Positions 1-9,300 of a stretch of 37,532 nt of DNA are shown one piece after another. A program made the position numbers and the translations under genes. Source of the DNA: Methylococcales bacterium (lineage in GTDB: Bacteria; Pseudomonadota; Gammaproteobacteria; Methylococcales; Methylomonadaceae); the NCBI GenBank assembly GCA_003584895.1, contig QVQF01000146.1, positions 1 to 37,532 of the forward strand. Reading direction: 5' to 3'. The number at the start of each line of letters is the position of its first letter. Within the stretch, counting starts at the first letter, position 1. The notes under the pieces were generated by a model, which saw nothing but the letters and a program-made list of their open reading frames with translations, did no database searches and was not told where the DNA came from.

Positions 1-95
1 AGCCTTTAGCCTTTAGCCTTTAGCCTTTAGCCTTTAGCCTTTAGCCTTTAGCCTTTAGCCTTTAGCCTTTAGCCTTTAACCTTTAACCTTTAGCC
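1..95. repeat. Tandem heptamer array (AGCCTTT)n, truncated by the window edge
   Basis: Eleven perfect head-to-tail copies of AGCCTTT run from base 1 to 77. Two variant copies (AACCTTT) follow at 78-91, then a partial AGCC at 92-95. The array ends 14 bases before the start codon of the RlmI-like gene and continues past the left edge, so its full size is unknown. The unit is not a multiple of three and brings a TAG (or TAA on the other strand) into every frame, so it cannot be coding. Such arrays can change length by replication slippage. Its position means it lies in the promoter or 5' untranslated region of the next gene. Confidence 0.97.
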
Positions 96-109
96 CCACT
101 GAAACAACC

Positions 110-1306
110 ATGTCACTACCTGAAATCTATTTAAAAAAGAACGAAGATAAGCGCTTACGCAAAGGACATCTTTGGGTTTTTAGCAATGAAGTTGATACCC
201 AGCGCTCACCGCTAGAACAATTTTCAGCGGGCGACCTTGCACAGGTTAAAAGTGATGATGGCAAAGTCTTGGGTACGGCTTACGTTAATCCGCAAGCACT
301 TATTTGCGCTCGATTGCTATCAAGAAAACCTAATCTAAAGTGTGGCAGCAATTTTTTCAAAGAGCGCTTAACTACTGCGCTGATCTTGCGTGAAAAACTC
401 TTTACTCAGCCCTATTATCGTTTGGTTTTTGGTGAAAGTGATGGTTTGCCAGGCCTAGTTATTGACCGCTTTGGCTCGGTATTTTCGGTGCAGATTACTA
501 CGGCTGGCATAGAGCAACGAAAAGAATCTTTGCTGACTGCCTTGGTAGAATTATTCGAACCCACCGCGATCGTACTTAAAAATGATAACAGCCAGAGACA
601 GCTAGAAGGCTTAAGCTTGGAATCTGAAATCGCCTACGGCAAATTACCTGATTCCGTTATTATCGAAGAGAATGGCGCACAGTTTAAGATCGATATATTG
701 AATGGCCAAAAAACTGGCTGGTTTTACGATCACCGTAGCAGTCGAGCTGCTGTTGCTAATATTGCCAAAGATCAGCGGGTATTGGATTTGTTTTCTTATA
801 CCGGCGCTTGGGGCATCCCCGCAGCGATGGCAGGTGGAACAGAGGTGACTTGTGTCGATGCCTCTGAAGGCGCTTTAACGTTAGCAAAAGAAAATGCTGA
901 ACTTAATCAGGTAGTCGATAAAATGCATTTTGTGCGTAGCGATGTTTTCGACTTTCTAAAGCAGGCCCGCCTAGACAATCAGCTTTATGATATTATCGTG
1001 CTTGATCCACCTGCACTCGTTAAACGCAAAAAAGATTTTAAACAAGGTTATGAGGCTTATCGTCGTTTAAACCACTTAGCTTTACAAGTGTTATCCAAAA
1101 ATGGCATTCTGGTTTCAGCCTCTTGTTCTTATCACCTAAGTCGTGAAAATTTACATGAAATCTTACGCTCTTCAGGGAAACATATAGATCGGCATCTAGT
1201 ATTTTTTGCCAGTGGTGGACAAGGACCTGATCACCCCATAGATCCTGCGTCACCTGAAACAGAATACTTAAAAACATTCTTTTGCTCAGTTTCTTCTAGC
1301 TTATAA
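110..1306 (+). CDS. rlmI: RlmI-type 23S rRNA (cytosine-5) methyltransferase, class I SAM-dependent
   Basis: The 398-residue protein has the layout of RlmI (E. coli m5C1962 of 23S rRNA). An N-terminal PUA RNA-binding domain covers about residues 1-75, with the typical RKGHLWVFSNEV segment. A central EEHxx-type segment ends in GQKTGWFYDHR. A C-terminal Rossmann methyltransferase follows, with motif I near VLDLFSYTGAWG, motif IV LDPPAL around 297-302, and SASCSYH with the catalytic cysteine at about residue 339. The length matches the family (about 396). The start is the first ATG after the heptamer array; no good Shine-Dalgarno is visible before it. The gene stands alone with a 196-base gap to the next gene. 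The family is secure. The exact modified base rests on homology and was not tested here. Confidence 0.9.
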   Translation: MSLPEIYLKKNEDKRLRKGHLWVFSNEVDTQRSPLEQFSAGDLAQVKSDDGKVLGTAYVNPQALICARLLSRKPNLKCGSNFFKERLTTALILREKLFTQPYYRLVFGESDGLPGLVIDRFGSVFSVQITTAGIEQRKESLLTALVELFEPTAIVLKNDNSQRQLEGLSLESEIAYGKLPDSVIIEENGAQFKIDILNGQKTGWFYDHRSSRAAVANIAKDQRVLDLFSYTGAWGIPAAMAGGTEVTCVDASEGALTLAKENAELNQVVDKMHFVRSDVFDFLKQARLDNQLYDIIVLDPPALVKRKKDFKQGYEAYRRLNHLALQVLSKNGILVSASCSYHLSRENLHEILRSSGKHIDRHLVFFASGGQGPDHPIDPASPETEYLKTFFCSVSSSL

Positions 1307-1502
1307 AAGCATTGAGCTATCAAGACAGCCATTATAGAATAACCCTGTGATATTTATGGCTACCTGCAAGGTGACTATTACTTTACCCAGATAGCTTATA
1401 AAGTTCTTGCATGGTAGCTCAGTTTACTATTTAAACTGCTCTCAATATAAATGCTAAGCAACATCAGCCTAATAAAAATTAACTCAAGGATATATATAAA
1501 CT

Positions 1503-2030
1503 ATGAAAGCATGTGATTCCTGTACCGGCAGAGCTGAAATCGGTAAAAATCATAGACAAGTCCCTGTTCTACAAAGAGCCATAGGGCTTGCTCTTGTTTA
1601 TCTACCCATCTTCACTTTACCTTTTGTATTTCTTAGTGCCTATTTGACTTATTATCATTTACGCATGATTGGTGGAACAAACATTAAATCCTTCTCAGAT
1701 TTTCTTCCTGAAAGAAGCAGTCATCGCTATAACTTGAAAAATCAAATCACTATGGACGGCTCCTTTAAAATGAGTTTGTCTCAATCAAAACTGTATTGGA
1801 TATTAAACTGTACTTGGTATTGCCCAGTTAGTGTGGCTGTTTTTGAATGGCATGCTTATCTGGTTAAAATTGTTGAAAACTGGTGGTGTCCATTCACCCA
1901 CGAAAAGAAAGAAGGCTATAGCAACGCTAAAATTGATCAGTCGTTCTGGCATATCTATCCTGAAGACAGCGCTAAGTTGAATGAAGAAGACAGAGATAAC
2001 CCCATTTGGAATGAATCCGTCGATAAATAA
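1503..2030 (+). CDS. Hypothetical membrane protein with paired cysteines
   Basis: This 175-residue protein is not one I recognise. An N-terminal CxxC pair (C4, C7) precedes a strong hydrophobic segment at about residues 26-51, which I predict to be a membrane helix. A second moderately hydrophobic aromatic stretch spans about 97-128 and holds C103, C107 (in WYCP) and C129 (in WWCP). The tail is acidic and soluble, with the segment SFWHIYPEDSAKLNEEDRD. An AAGGA-like ribosome site lies upstream of the ATG, at a rather long spacing. Cysteine-proline motifs and the CxxC pair would fit metal binding or redox chemistry at a membrane, but this is inference only. No homologous neighbour gives functional context. 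Codon usage looks like that of the adjacent genes, so I take it to be a real gene. Confidence 0.7.
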   Translation: MKACDSCTGRAEIGKNHRQVPVLQRAIGLALVYLPIFTLPFVFLSAYLTYYHLRMIGGTNIKSFSDFLPERSSHRYNLKNQITMDGSFKMSLSQSKLYWILNCTWYCPVSVAVFEWHAYLVKIVENWWCPFTHEKKEGYSNAKIDQSFWHIYPEDSAKLNEEDRDNPIWNESVDK

Positions 2031-2107
2031 CACTTAGATAATAGGCACAAGGCAATAAGCCCTAAGGTCATGTATTTTACTTTTAGCTTAACGCCTGTGC
2101 TTAACTT

Positions 2108-3076
2108 ATGAAAATTGGTCCTTATCAACTCGAAAATAATTTAATTTTAGCGCCTATGGCCGGGATTAGTGACCATCCTTTCAGATCGTTATGTAAACAA
2201 CTAGGTGCCGGATTGGCAGTATCCGAGATGGTGGCCTCCAATCCAGCCTTACGAGAACATAAACGCACCTTATTAAAAGCAGACCACAAAGATGAAATAG
2301 GTCTGCGCTCGGTGCAAATTTTAGGCACCAATCCCGAACAAATGGCTGATGCTGCACGATATAACGCAGAGCGTGGCGCACAGATTATTGATATTAATAT
2401 GGGCTGTCCAGCTAAAAAAGTATGTTCAGTAGCGGCAGGATCAGCCTTACTAAGAGACGAAGCGCTGGTAAAGAAAATATTAGACGCTGTAGTCAATGCA
2501 GTTGATATTCCTGTTACTTTAAAAATCCGCACAGGCTGGGATTTGCATAGTCGCAATGCCGTTGATATTGCTAAAATAGCAGAAAATTCAGGCATAGCCG
2601 CACTTACCCTACACGGACGCACAAGAGCATGTAAGTTTAACGGGCAAGCTGAATATGAAACTATTAAAGACGTAAAACTAGCGGTAAATATTCCCATCAT
2701 TGCCAACGGAGACATCGATTCAGCACAAAAAGCGAGTTATGTACTGGCGACTACGGGTGCAGATGCCATTATGATAGGTCGTGCAGCGCAAGGAAACCCT
2801 TGGATATTTAAGCAAGTAGATCATTTTCTTAAAACTGGAAAAGATCTTGAAAAACCAAGCGCTAACGACATACATAACACCTTGCTAACTCACCTTGAGC
2901 AACTATATAGCTTCTATGGCAATCTTAGCGGTGTTAGAATAGCCAGAAAACATATAGGCTGGTATTTTAAACATTTTGATACCATCAGCATAGAAACTCG
3001 AAACCAACTGAATCAAGCTATCAGCCCAACAAAACAATTAGCGCTGATTAATTCGGCATTTAATCACATTCACTAA
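2108..3076 (+). CDS. dusB: tRNA-dihydrouridine synthase B
   Basis: This FMN-dependent enzyme reduces uridine to dihydrouridine in the D-loop of tRNAs. The 322-residue length equals that of E. coli DusB (321). The FMN-binding start LAPMAGISDHPFR is at residues 14-26. The catalytic cysteine is C100 in INMGCPAKK, the active-site lysine region is LKIRTGW near K139, and the substrate/FMN motif TLHGRTR surrounds H169. GADAIMIGRAAQGNPWIF is the phosphate-binding loop. It lies 12 bases upstream of fis. This dusB-fis pairing is conserved in gammaproteobacteria, where the two are co-transcribed from the dusB promoter, so the promoter here should lie in 2031-2107; I could not pick a convincing -35/-10 pair. 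Confidence 0.96.
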   Translation: MKIGPYQLENNLILAPMAGISDHPFRSLCKQLGAGLAVSEMVASNPALREHKRTLLKADHKDEIGLRSVQILGTNPEQMADAARYNAERGAQIIDINMGCPAKKVCSVAAGSALLRDEALVKKILDAVVNAVDIPVTLKIRTGWDLHSRNAVDIAKIAENSGIAALTLHGRTRACKFNGQAEYETIKDVKLAVNIPIIANGDIDSAQKASYVLATTGADAIMIGRAAQGNPWIFKQVDHFLKTGKDLEKPSANDIHNTLLTHLEQLYSFYGNLSGVRIARKHIGWYFKHFDTISIETRNQLNQAISPTKQLALINSAFNHIH

Positions 3077-3088
3077 TACTGCTAGCCC

Positions 3089-3373
3089 ATGAACACATCA
3101 TCAAATAGTGTTGAAACTATTAACAGTGACAGTAAAAATCCCCTACTTTTACCACTGTCTCTGTATGTCAAACAAACTGTTGAGCTCTATCTTTCGCAAC
3201 TGAGTGGTCATGATGCTGTCGGCTTACATGCGATGGTCATTAGTGAAGTTGAAAAACCCTTGTTAGAGACTGCATTGGAACATTCCGGCTATAACCAAAC
3301 TAAAGCGGCCAAAGCACTAGGCTTAAGTCGCAGCACATTAAGAAAAAAATTGGATCAATACGGAATATCTTAA
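3089..3373 (+). CDS. fis: DNA-binding protein Fis
   Basis: Fis is a 94-residue nucleoid-associated protein that bends DNA and controls rRNA, tRNA, replication and recombination sites as a homodimer. The C-terminal helix-turn-helix is clear: NQTKAAKALGLSRSTLRKKL at about residues 70-89, nearly identical to the E. coli domain. The N-terminal 25 residues are variable, as usual for the family. The middle segment (LYVKQTVELYLSQLSG, then AMVISEVEKPLLETALEHSG) matches the dimerisation helices. It follows dusB by 12 bases and is probably translated from the same message. A 61-base gap separates it from purH. Confidence 0.95.
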   Translation: MNTSSNSVETINSDSKNPLLLPLSLYVKQTVELYLSQLSGHDAVGLHAMVISEVEKPLLETALEHSGYNQTKAAKALGLSRSTLRKKLDQYGIS

Positions 3374-3434
3374 ACTCCACCAAGATTCGACTTACACAAC
3401 CAAATCCCCCTACCCATCTATATAAAAGGTCTGC

Positions 3435-4994
3435 ATGAACAAACAAATGACTCGCGCACTGATCAGCGTTTCTGATAAATCTGGTGTCGTCGATTTTTGC
3501 CGAGAATTACATCAATTAGGCATTGAGCTTTTGTCTACTGGCGGCACTGCTAAAACGCTGATGGAGCATCAGATACCCGTCACTGAAGTTTCTGATTACA
3601 CAGGCTTTCCAGAAATGATGGATGGTCGGGTTAAAACCTTACACCCTAAAGTACATGGTGGCATTTTAGGTCGTAGAGGCATAGATGATGCAGTTATGGC
3701 AGCAAATGCTATTAAGCCCATTGATATGGTTGTGGTCAATCTCTATCCGTTTGAACAAACCATTGCTAATCCCGATTGTGATTTTGAAACGGCTATTGAA
3801 AATATCGATATCGGTGGGCCAACCATGATACGCGCCGCCGCTAAAAATCACGCCGATGTTGCTATCATTGTTAGTCCTGATGATTACGCCAGTATTTTAG
3901 TTGAGCTAAAACAAACTGATAACAGCCTTTCTGCTAAGACTCGCTTTAATCTGGCTCTAAAAAGTTTTGAACACACTGCACGTTATGACACAGCCATTGC
4001 AACTTACCTAGGAAAGTTAAATGACGTAGCGTTTCCTGAAACCTTAAATTTACAGTTTTATCATAATCAAACCCTGCGTTATGGCGAAAATCCACATCAG
4101 AGTGCAGCTTTTTATAGAGAAAAAGCGCCTTCCGCTGGCACTATTGCGGCCGCTCATCAACATCAGGGTAAAGAATTATCCTACAACAATATTGTCGATG
4201 CTGATGCCGCCTTGGAATGTGTAAAAACCTTTAATGACAAAGCCACTTGCGTAATCGTTAAGCATGCTAATCCCTGCGGCGTAGCTCAGGCTGATAGTCT
4301 TTTCGGCGCTTATGATAAAGCTTATGCGACTGATCCAACCTCAGCCTTCGGTGGTATTATCGCGTTTAATCAAGAACTCGATGAACAAACAGCAACCGAA
4401 ATCATCAGCCGTCAATTTGTTGAAGTGATTATCGCGCCGACCATCACACCGGCTGCATTAGCCGTGCTAGCAAGCAAACAAAATATTCGAGTATTGGCTT
4501 GTGGCTTATGGGAAAGTGTTAATACGCCTTCTTTTGATTTCAAGCGCGTTGCAGGTGGACTGTTAGTTCAAGATAAAGATTTCGGTGAAATCAGCCTTGC
4601 TGATCTTAAAATTGTAAGTCAGCGAACACCTAGTAAAGAAGAATTAGCTGATTTATTATTCGCGTGGAAAGTCGCCAAATTTGTTAAATCTAATGCTATT
4701 GTTTATTGCAAAAATGGTCAGACGATTGGTGTAGGCGCAGGACAAATGAGCCGAGTTTATTCCGCTAAAATTGCCGGCATAAAAGCTGCCGATGAAGGCT
4801 TGGTAGTCCCTGGTTCCGCCTTAGCGTCTGATGCGTTTTTCCCCTTTAGAGATGGCATTGATGCCGCGGCAGAAGCAGGCATTACCGCCATTATTCAACC
4901 GGGCGGTTCTATGCGTGATAACGAAGTGATAGATGCTGCCAATGATCACAACATTGCCATGGTCTTCACCGGCATGCGTCATTTCCGACATTAA
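3435..4994 (+). CDS. purH: Bifunctional AICAR transformylase / IMP cyclohydrolase
   Basis: This 519-residue enzyme catalyses the last two steps of de novo IMP synthesis. The N-terminal MGS-like cyclohydrolase domain (about residues 1-190) begins with [11 protein letters not shown] and contains [11 protein letters not shown] and the motif [14 protein letters not shown]. The C-terminal transformylase domain carries LRYGENPHQ and the catalytic KHANPCG motif at about residues 275-281, and ends in the family-typical [11 protein letters not shown]. Length agrees with E. coli PurH (529). An AAAGG element just upstream supports the chosen ATG. It sits 51 bases before purD, and the purH-purD pair is a common operon in gammaproteobacteria. 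A strong hairpin lies between them. Confidence 0.97.
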   Translation: MNKQMTRALISVSDKSGVVDFCRELHQLGIELLSTGGTAKTLMEHQIPVTEVSDYTGFPEMMDGRVKTLHPKVHGGILGRRGIDDAVMAANAIKPIDMVVVNLYPFEQTIANPDCDFETAIENIDIGGPTMIRAAAKNHADVAIIVSPDDYASILVELKQTDNSLSAKTRFNLALKSFEHTARYDTAIATYLGKLNDVAFPETLNLQFYHNQTLRYGENPHQSAAFYREKAPSAGTIAAAHQHQGKELSYNNIVDADAALECVKTFNDKATCVIVKHANPCGVAQADSLFGAYDKAYATDPTSAFGGIIAFNQELDEQTATEIISRQFVEVIIAPTITPAALAVLASKQNIRVLACGLWESVNTPSFDFKRVAGGLLVQDKDFGEISLADLKIVSQRTPSKEELADLLFAWKVAKFVKSNAIVYCKNGQTIGVGAGQMSRVYSAKIAGIKAADEGLVVPGSALASDAFFPFRDGIDAAAEAGITAIIQPGGSMRDNEVIDAANDHNIAMVFTGMRHFRH

Positions 4995-5001
4995 TTTAAA
5001 C

Positions 5002-5026
5002 ACGGCGTAACTAACAGTTACGCCGT
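5002..5026 (+). terminator. Intercistronic hairpin between purH and purD
   Basis: An 11-bp perfect stem (ACGGCGTAACT with AGTTACGCCGT) closes a three-base AAC loop, eight bases after the purH stop and 19 bases before the purD start. No U-tract follows it on the + strand. It is therefore more likely an mRNA-stabilising or partial-termination element within the operon than a complete intrinsic terminator. Confidence 0.5.
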
Positions 5027-5045
5027 ATTGCTGAGACTCTCTCTT

Positions 5046-6317
5046 ATGAAAATCCTCATCGTCGGTAGCGGTGGTCGTGAACACGCCCTCGCTTGGAAGG
5101 CTAAACAATCACCTAAAGTTACGCAAGTCTTTGTAGCACCAGGTAATCCAGGAACAGCCTTAGAAACTGGCGTTGAAAACGTCGCACTGGCTGTCGATGA
5201 CATTTCTGGATTACTGGCTTTTGCCCAACAGAAACACATCGACTTAACCATTATTGGTCCAGAAATTCCTCTGGTCTTAGGGATTGTTGATAGCTTTCAA
5301 GCCGCTGGCCTAAAATGCTTTGGCCCCAGCGCACTCGCTGCACAACTAGAAGGCTCCAAATCTTTTTGCAAAGATTTCATGATACGCCACCATATACCAA
5401 CAGCGGCATACCAAAGCTTTACCAATACCGAACTTGCCATCGCCTATATTAAACAACAAGGCGCGCCTATTGTTGTTAAAGCCGACGGTTTGGCTGCCGG
5501 CAAAGGCGTGATTGTTGCACTAAGTGAGCAAGAAGCGATAGATGCTGTCATCGATATGCTCTCAGGCAATGTCTTTGGTAGTGCTGGCAATCGAGTAGTT
5601 ATCGAAGAGTTTTTAGTCGGCGAAGAAGCCAGCTTCATTGTTATTGCCGACGGCAAAAATGCACTGGCTATGGCCACTTCCCAAGATCACAAAGCGCGTG
5701 ATAATAATGATTTAGGGCCAAACACTGGCGGCATGGGTGCTTATTCACCAGCGCCGGTGGTAACCGCTGAGATTCATGAGCGCGTTATGCGTGATGTCAT
5801 CGCACCTACTCTAAAAGGCATGGCTGACGATGGTCTACCTTACACCGGCTTTCTTTATGCAGGTTTAATGATTAGCCTTGATGGCACTATTAAAGTATTG
5901 GAATATAACTGCCGCTTTGGTGATCCTGAAACTCAGCCCATCATGATGCGTATGAAAAGTGATCTAGTCGAACTCTGTGAAGCCGCGCTGGTAGGAGAGC
6001 TCGATAAAGCTCATAGTGAATGGGATGAGCGAGCGGCTTTAGCCGTAGTCTTGGCCGCAGGCGGTTATCCAGACAGCTATCAACAAGGCGCGATTATTTA
6101 TGGTTTACCCGAACAAGAGCAGGCTGATTGCAAAGTATTTCATGCGGGTACAAAAAAAGTGGGTGACAACATAGTGACTGCCGGTGGTCGAGTATTATCG
6201 GCGTGTGCATTAGGACAAGATATTAAAACCGCACAAACCAACGCCTATAAATTAGCTAATTGCCTACATTGGGATGGCGTTTATTACCGTACCGATATTG
6301 GCTTTAAAGCAATTTAG
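5046..6317 (+). CDS. purD: Phosphoribosylamine-glycine ligase (GAR synthetase)
   Basis: PurD is an ATP-grasp enzyme joining glycine to phosphoribosylamine, the second step of purine synthesis. From the ATG at 5046 the protein is 423 residues and opens MKILIVGSGGREHALAWK, exactly the family start. An in-frame TTG at 5028 would add six residues, but the family alignment makes it unlikely. The ATP-grasp segments are visible: PIVVKADGLAAGKGV at about residues 138-152, the DHKARDNNDLGPNTGGMGAYSP loop region, and EYNCRFGDPETQPI near 285-298. It lies after purH with a hairpin in between and ends in a region with an imperfect dyad shared with the convergent helicase gene. Confidence 0.96.
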   Translation: MKILIVGSGGREHALAWKAKQSPKVTQVFVAPGNPGTALETGVENVALAVDDISGLLAFAQQKHIDLTIIGPEIPLVLGIVDSFQAAGLKCFGPSALAAQLEGSKSFCKDFMIRHHIPTAAYQSFTNTELAIAYIKQQGAPIVVKADGLAAGKGVIVALSEQEAIDAVIDMLSGNVFGSAGNRVVIEEFLVGEEASFIVIADGKNALAMATSQDHKARDNNDLGPNTGGMGAYSPAPVVTAEIHERVMRDVIAPTLKGMADDGLPYTGFLYAGLMISLDGTIKVLEYNCRFGDPETQPIMMRMKSDLVELCEAALVGELDKAHSEWDERAALAVVLAAGGYPDSYQQGAIIYGLPEQEQADCKVFHAGTKKVGDNIVTAGGRVLSACALGQDIKTAQTNAYKLANCLHWDGVYYRTDIGFKAI

Positions 6318-6334
6318 GCTTGAAAGAGCTTTTA

Positions 6335-6371
6335 TGGTCGAGTTAGCGATAGCCTAAGCCTAACCCGACCA
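6335..6371. terminator. Imperfect dyad between convergent purD and SNF2 helicase genes
   Basis: TGGTCGAGTTAG (6335-6346) pairs with CTAACCCGACCA (6360-6371) with one mismatch around a 13-base loop. It sits between the purD stop (6317) and the stop of the oppositely oriented helicase gene (6391). There is no clean U-tract on either side, so a bidirectional terminator is likely from position but not proven by structure. Confidence 0.4.
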
Positions 6372-6390
6372 CAATTGTTCATGCATCGCC

Positions 6391-9300
6391 TTAATCGATA
6401 TCCTTAATCAAGGCCATCATATCTTCTACTGACATTTTTCCACTCACTTCGCCACCTTCTAATAAGCTATTGGCTAAATCGCGTTTATGCTTATGTAGCT
6501 CAACAATTTTATCTTCTATGGTATCTTTTGCTACCAACCGATAAATAGTCACGGGGCGTTTTTGACCCATACGATGCGCTCTATCAGAAGCTTGATCTTC
6601 TACGGCAGGATTCCACCAAGGGTCCATGTGTATGACATAATCGGCGGCCGTTAGATTTAAGCCAGTACCGCCGGCTTTTAAACTAATTAAAAACAAATCA
6701 CCTTCACCGGCTTGAAATAAATTAACGGCTTTTTTCCTATTTGGAATAGAGGTTGAACCATCTAGGTAATGATAAGGAATACCTTTTTTATCTAACAATT
6801 GACGAATAAGCGTTAAATGCCCTACAAATTGGCTAAACACTAAAGCTTTATGACGATTGTCCAATAACTCATCGACCAATTCTTCAAAAGCTTGCAGCTT
6901 AGAGCTACTGAGCGTACTTTCCTCCATGACTAACCGAGGATGACAACACGCACGGCGCAGCTTCATAATTTCTGCTAATACTTTCAGTTGTTTGTGCCCC
7001 GCTTGTTCGGTATTACTCAGCATCGTTTGCATGGCATTACGACGCAAGGCTTCATATAGCGCTCGTTCTTCTGGACTTAATTCAATATGCAAAGTGACTT
7101 CAGTACGTGAGGGCAGCTCAGTCAAAACGTCGTTCTTTAAGCGCCTTAAAATAAAAGGTCGTAATAATTTTCGTAAACGATGCTGTACGCCCTGATCTTT
7201 TTGATTTTCAATGGCCTGCGCATAGCGCTCATTAAATTTTTGTAATGTACCTAATAATCCCGGATTAATAAAGTTAAACAAATTCCACAACTCACCTAAA
7301 TGGTTTTCTATAGGTGTACCGGTGGTAATTAATTTAAAATCTGCTTGCAACGCCATGGCAGCTTTAGAACGCTTAGTTAGCGCATTTTTAATAGCCTGCG
7401 CTTCATCGGCTACCAAGGTATGCCAAGTTTTTTGCGCCAATCGTTCGCCTTCGGTTTGCAATAAGCCATAACTACAAACAATTAAATCAAAAGGGCCGGC
7501 ATTATCGAGCATCTCTTGTCGATCACCTACACCAAATTGATAGGCGTTTAATGTAGGTGCAAAGCGCTGACATTCTTCTAGCCAATTAATACATACCGAG
7601 GTGGGTGCAAGAATCAACGAAGGGCCTTGTGGTGCCCGAGACAAAATCAAGGCCAGAGCCTGTACTGTTTTACCCAAGCCCATATCATCGGCTAAGCAAG
7701 CACCCGCGCCCCAATGAGCCAAACGCATCATCCATTGAAAACCTTCACGTTGATAATCACGCAAGTCACCTTGTAAGGTTGACGGTGGCTGCGGATTTAA
7801 ATCTCCCATTTCATTTAGGCGTACTAATTGATCTTGCCAAGGCTTACTGGCAGTAATACTCATGCCTGTAGTGATTTCATCCAAGGCCTGTGCGGCTAAT
7901 GGATGAAAACGTACTTTATCTTTATGTACGTCGCCTAGACCAGCCAAATCGTCCAAACGCTGACGTAATTCCTGTGTTAAAGTAATGATCTGACCATCAT
8001 CTAACTTGAGGAAACGACCGGATGAGCCACCTAACAAGCTCATTAATTGCTGCATATCCAGCACTTGCTGATCATCAATTTGTACCGTGCCTTCAACACT
8101 AAACCAATCTTTTTCCTTGCGTACCGAAAATTGCACTTGTGATAAGCCAGCTTCACGGCTGAGACGAATCTTTTTACCTTTAGGCCATTCCAGAACAGCA
8201 AAATCACCTAATTCTTGTAAATGTAACAAAGCTTCTAAGGCAGATTCAGTGTCATCCAATAACCACTTTGTGTCTTTATTACCATATAATTCAGGACACT
8301 CATTTAACACTTGTTTTAAATAATCGGCTTCTAAATCAAAATCACGCGTAGTTTGTAATTGTTTACCATCAATTTCGGCCAATACTGTGGTGCCACCTAA
8401 ACTCGGCTTATAAAGAGGACCACCTTCATTAAAGGGCTGCACAAATACCTCTATTTGTATACCTTGCCCCACGGGTTGCAGATGTATATGTAAGCGACTA
8501 TCAGCCTCTACGGTTTCTGCATAATTAGATGCTCCACCGATATCCGACTGTACCGTTAACATTGAAGCAATTGAAGAGATTGAATCGATCACTTGCTGGC
8601 GTGCTGAAGCAGGTACCGTTAAGCCATTTTTACCTAAGATATTGGCCACTTGTCTATGTGCATCGTTGATGACATAGACAATCAAGCCATGACTTGCGGT
8701 TTTTTGAGCTATGATCTGCTGTACACCTATAGGTGGCAATAATGAAATATGTAGGTTTTCTTCTTGCTCCTTAACCAGTAATTGCGGCTCTGCCAACACA
8801 ATATCAACTGGAGGCGATGTAGCTTCTTGATTAAGCCAATAAACAAAGGGGTGCCCTGCTACCTCAACAATGGCAATACTGGGTAGCGCATAATATTCTT
8901 TGCTGGAGTAGCCATAATAAGAAGCTTCTTTTTCAACTTGAATATGCTTACAAATACGTCGATCTTGTTCGGTTAAATAATCAAAATCAGTAATATCTTG
9001 ATGTAATCTTTTTAAAGCAATTGGTCGGCCCTTAGTCCATCGACCATTTTTACCTAAGCGTTGTTCTTTAGGCTCTAATAACACGGCATTGTTTTGTAAG
9101 CTTAATGACCAAATCAACCGTAATTCTGTTTGTATGACAATCTCCGATTCAACCGTCAATTGATTTAAAGCGTCTAAAGCTCTTTGCCACGCTGAAACTT
9201 GCGGTAATAAATCAATAATGCCTTTAAAAGGTGATTGTAAATATTGTTGTGCTATTTTTTCACAAGCTTCATTTTTATAATTGATACGTTGTAACAACAA

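Noticed and set aside
1-95. Heptamer array as a CRISPR array or telomere
   Set aside because: There are no spacers between units, so it is not CRISPR. Similarity to plant-type telomere heptamers is superficial (TTTAGCC, not TTTAGGG) and the array borders an internal bacterial gene.
2125-2715. 196-codon minus-strand open frame
   Set aside because: Complete overlap with dusB on the opposite strand; its translation shows no family features and dusB is unambiguous.
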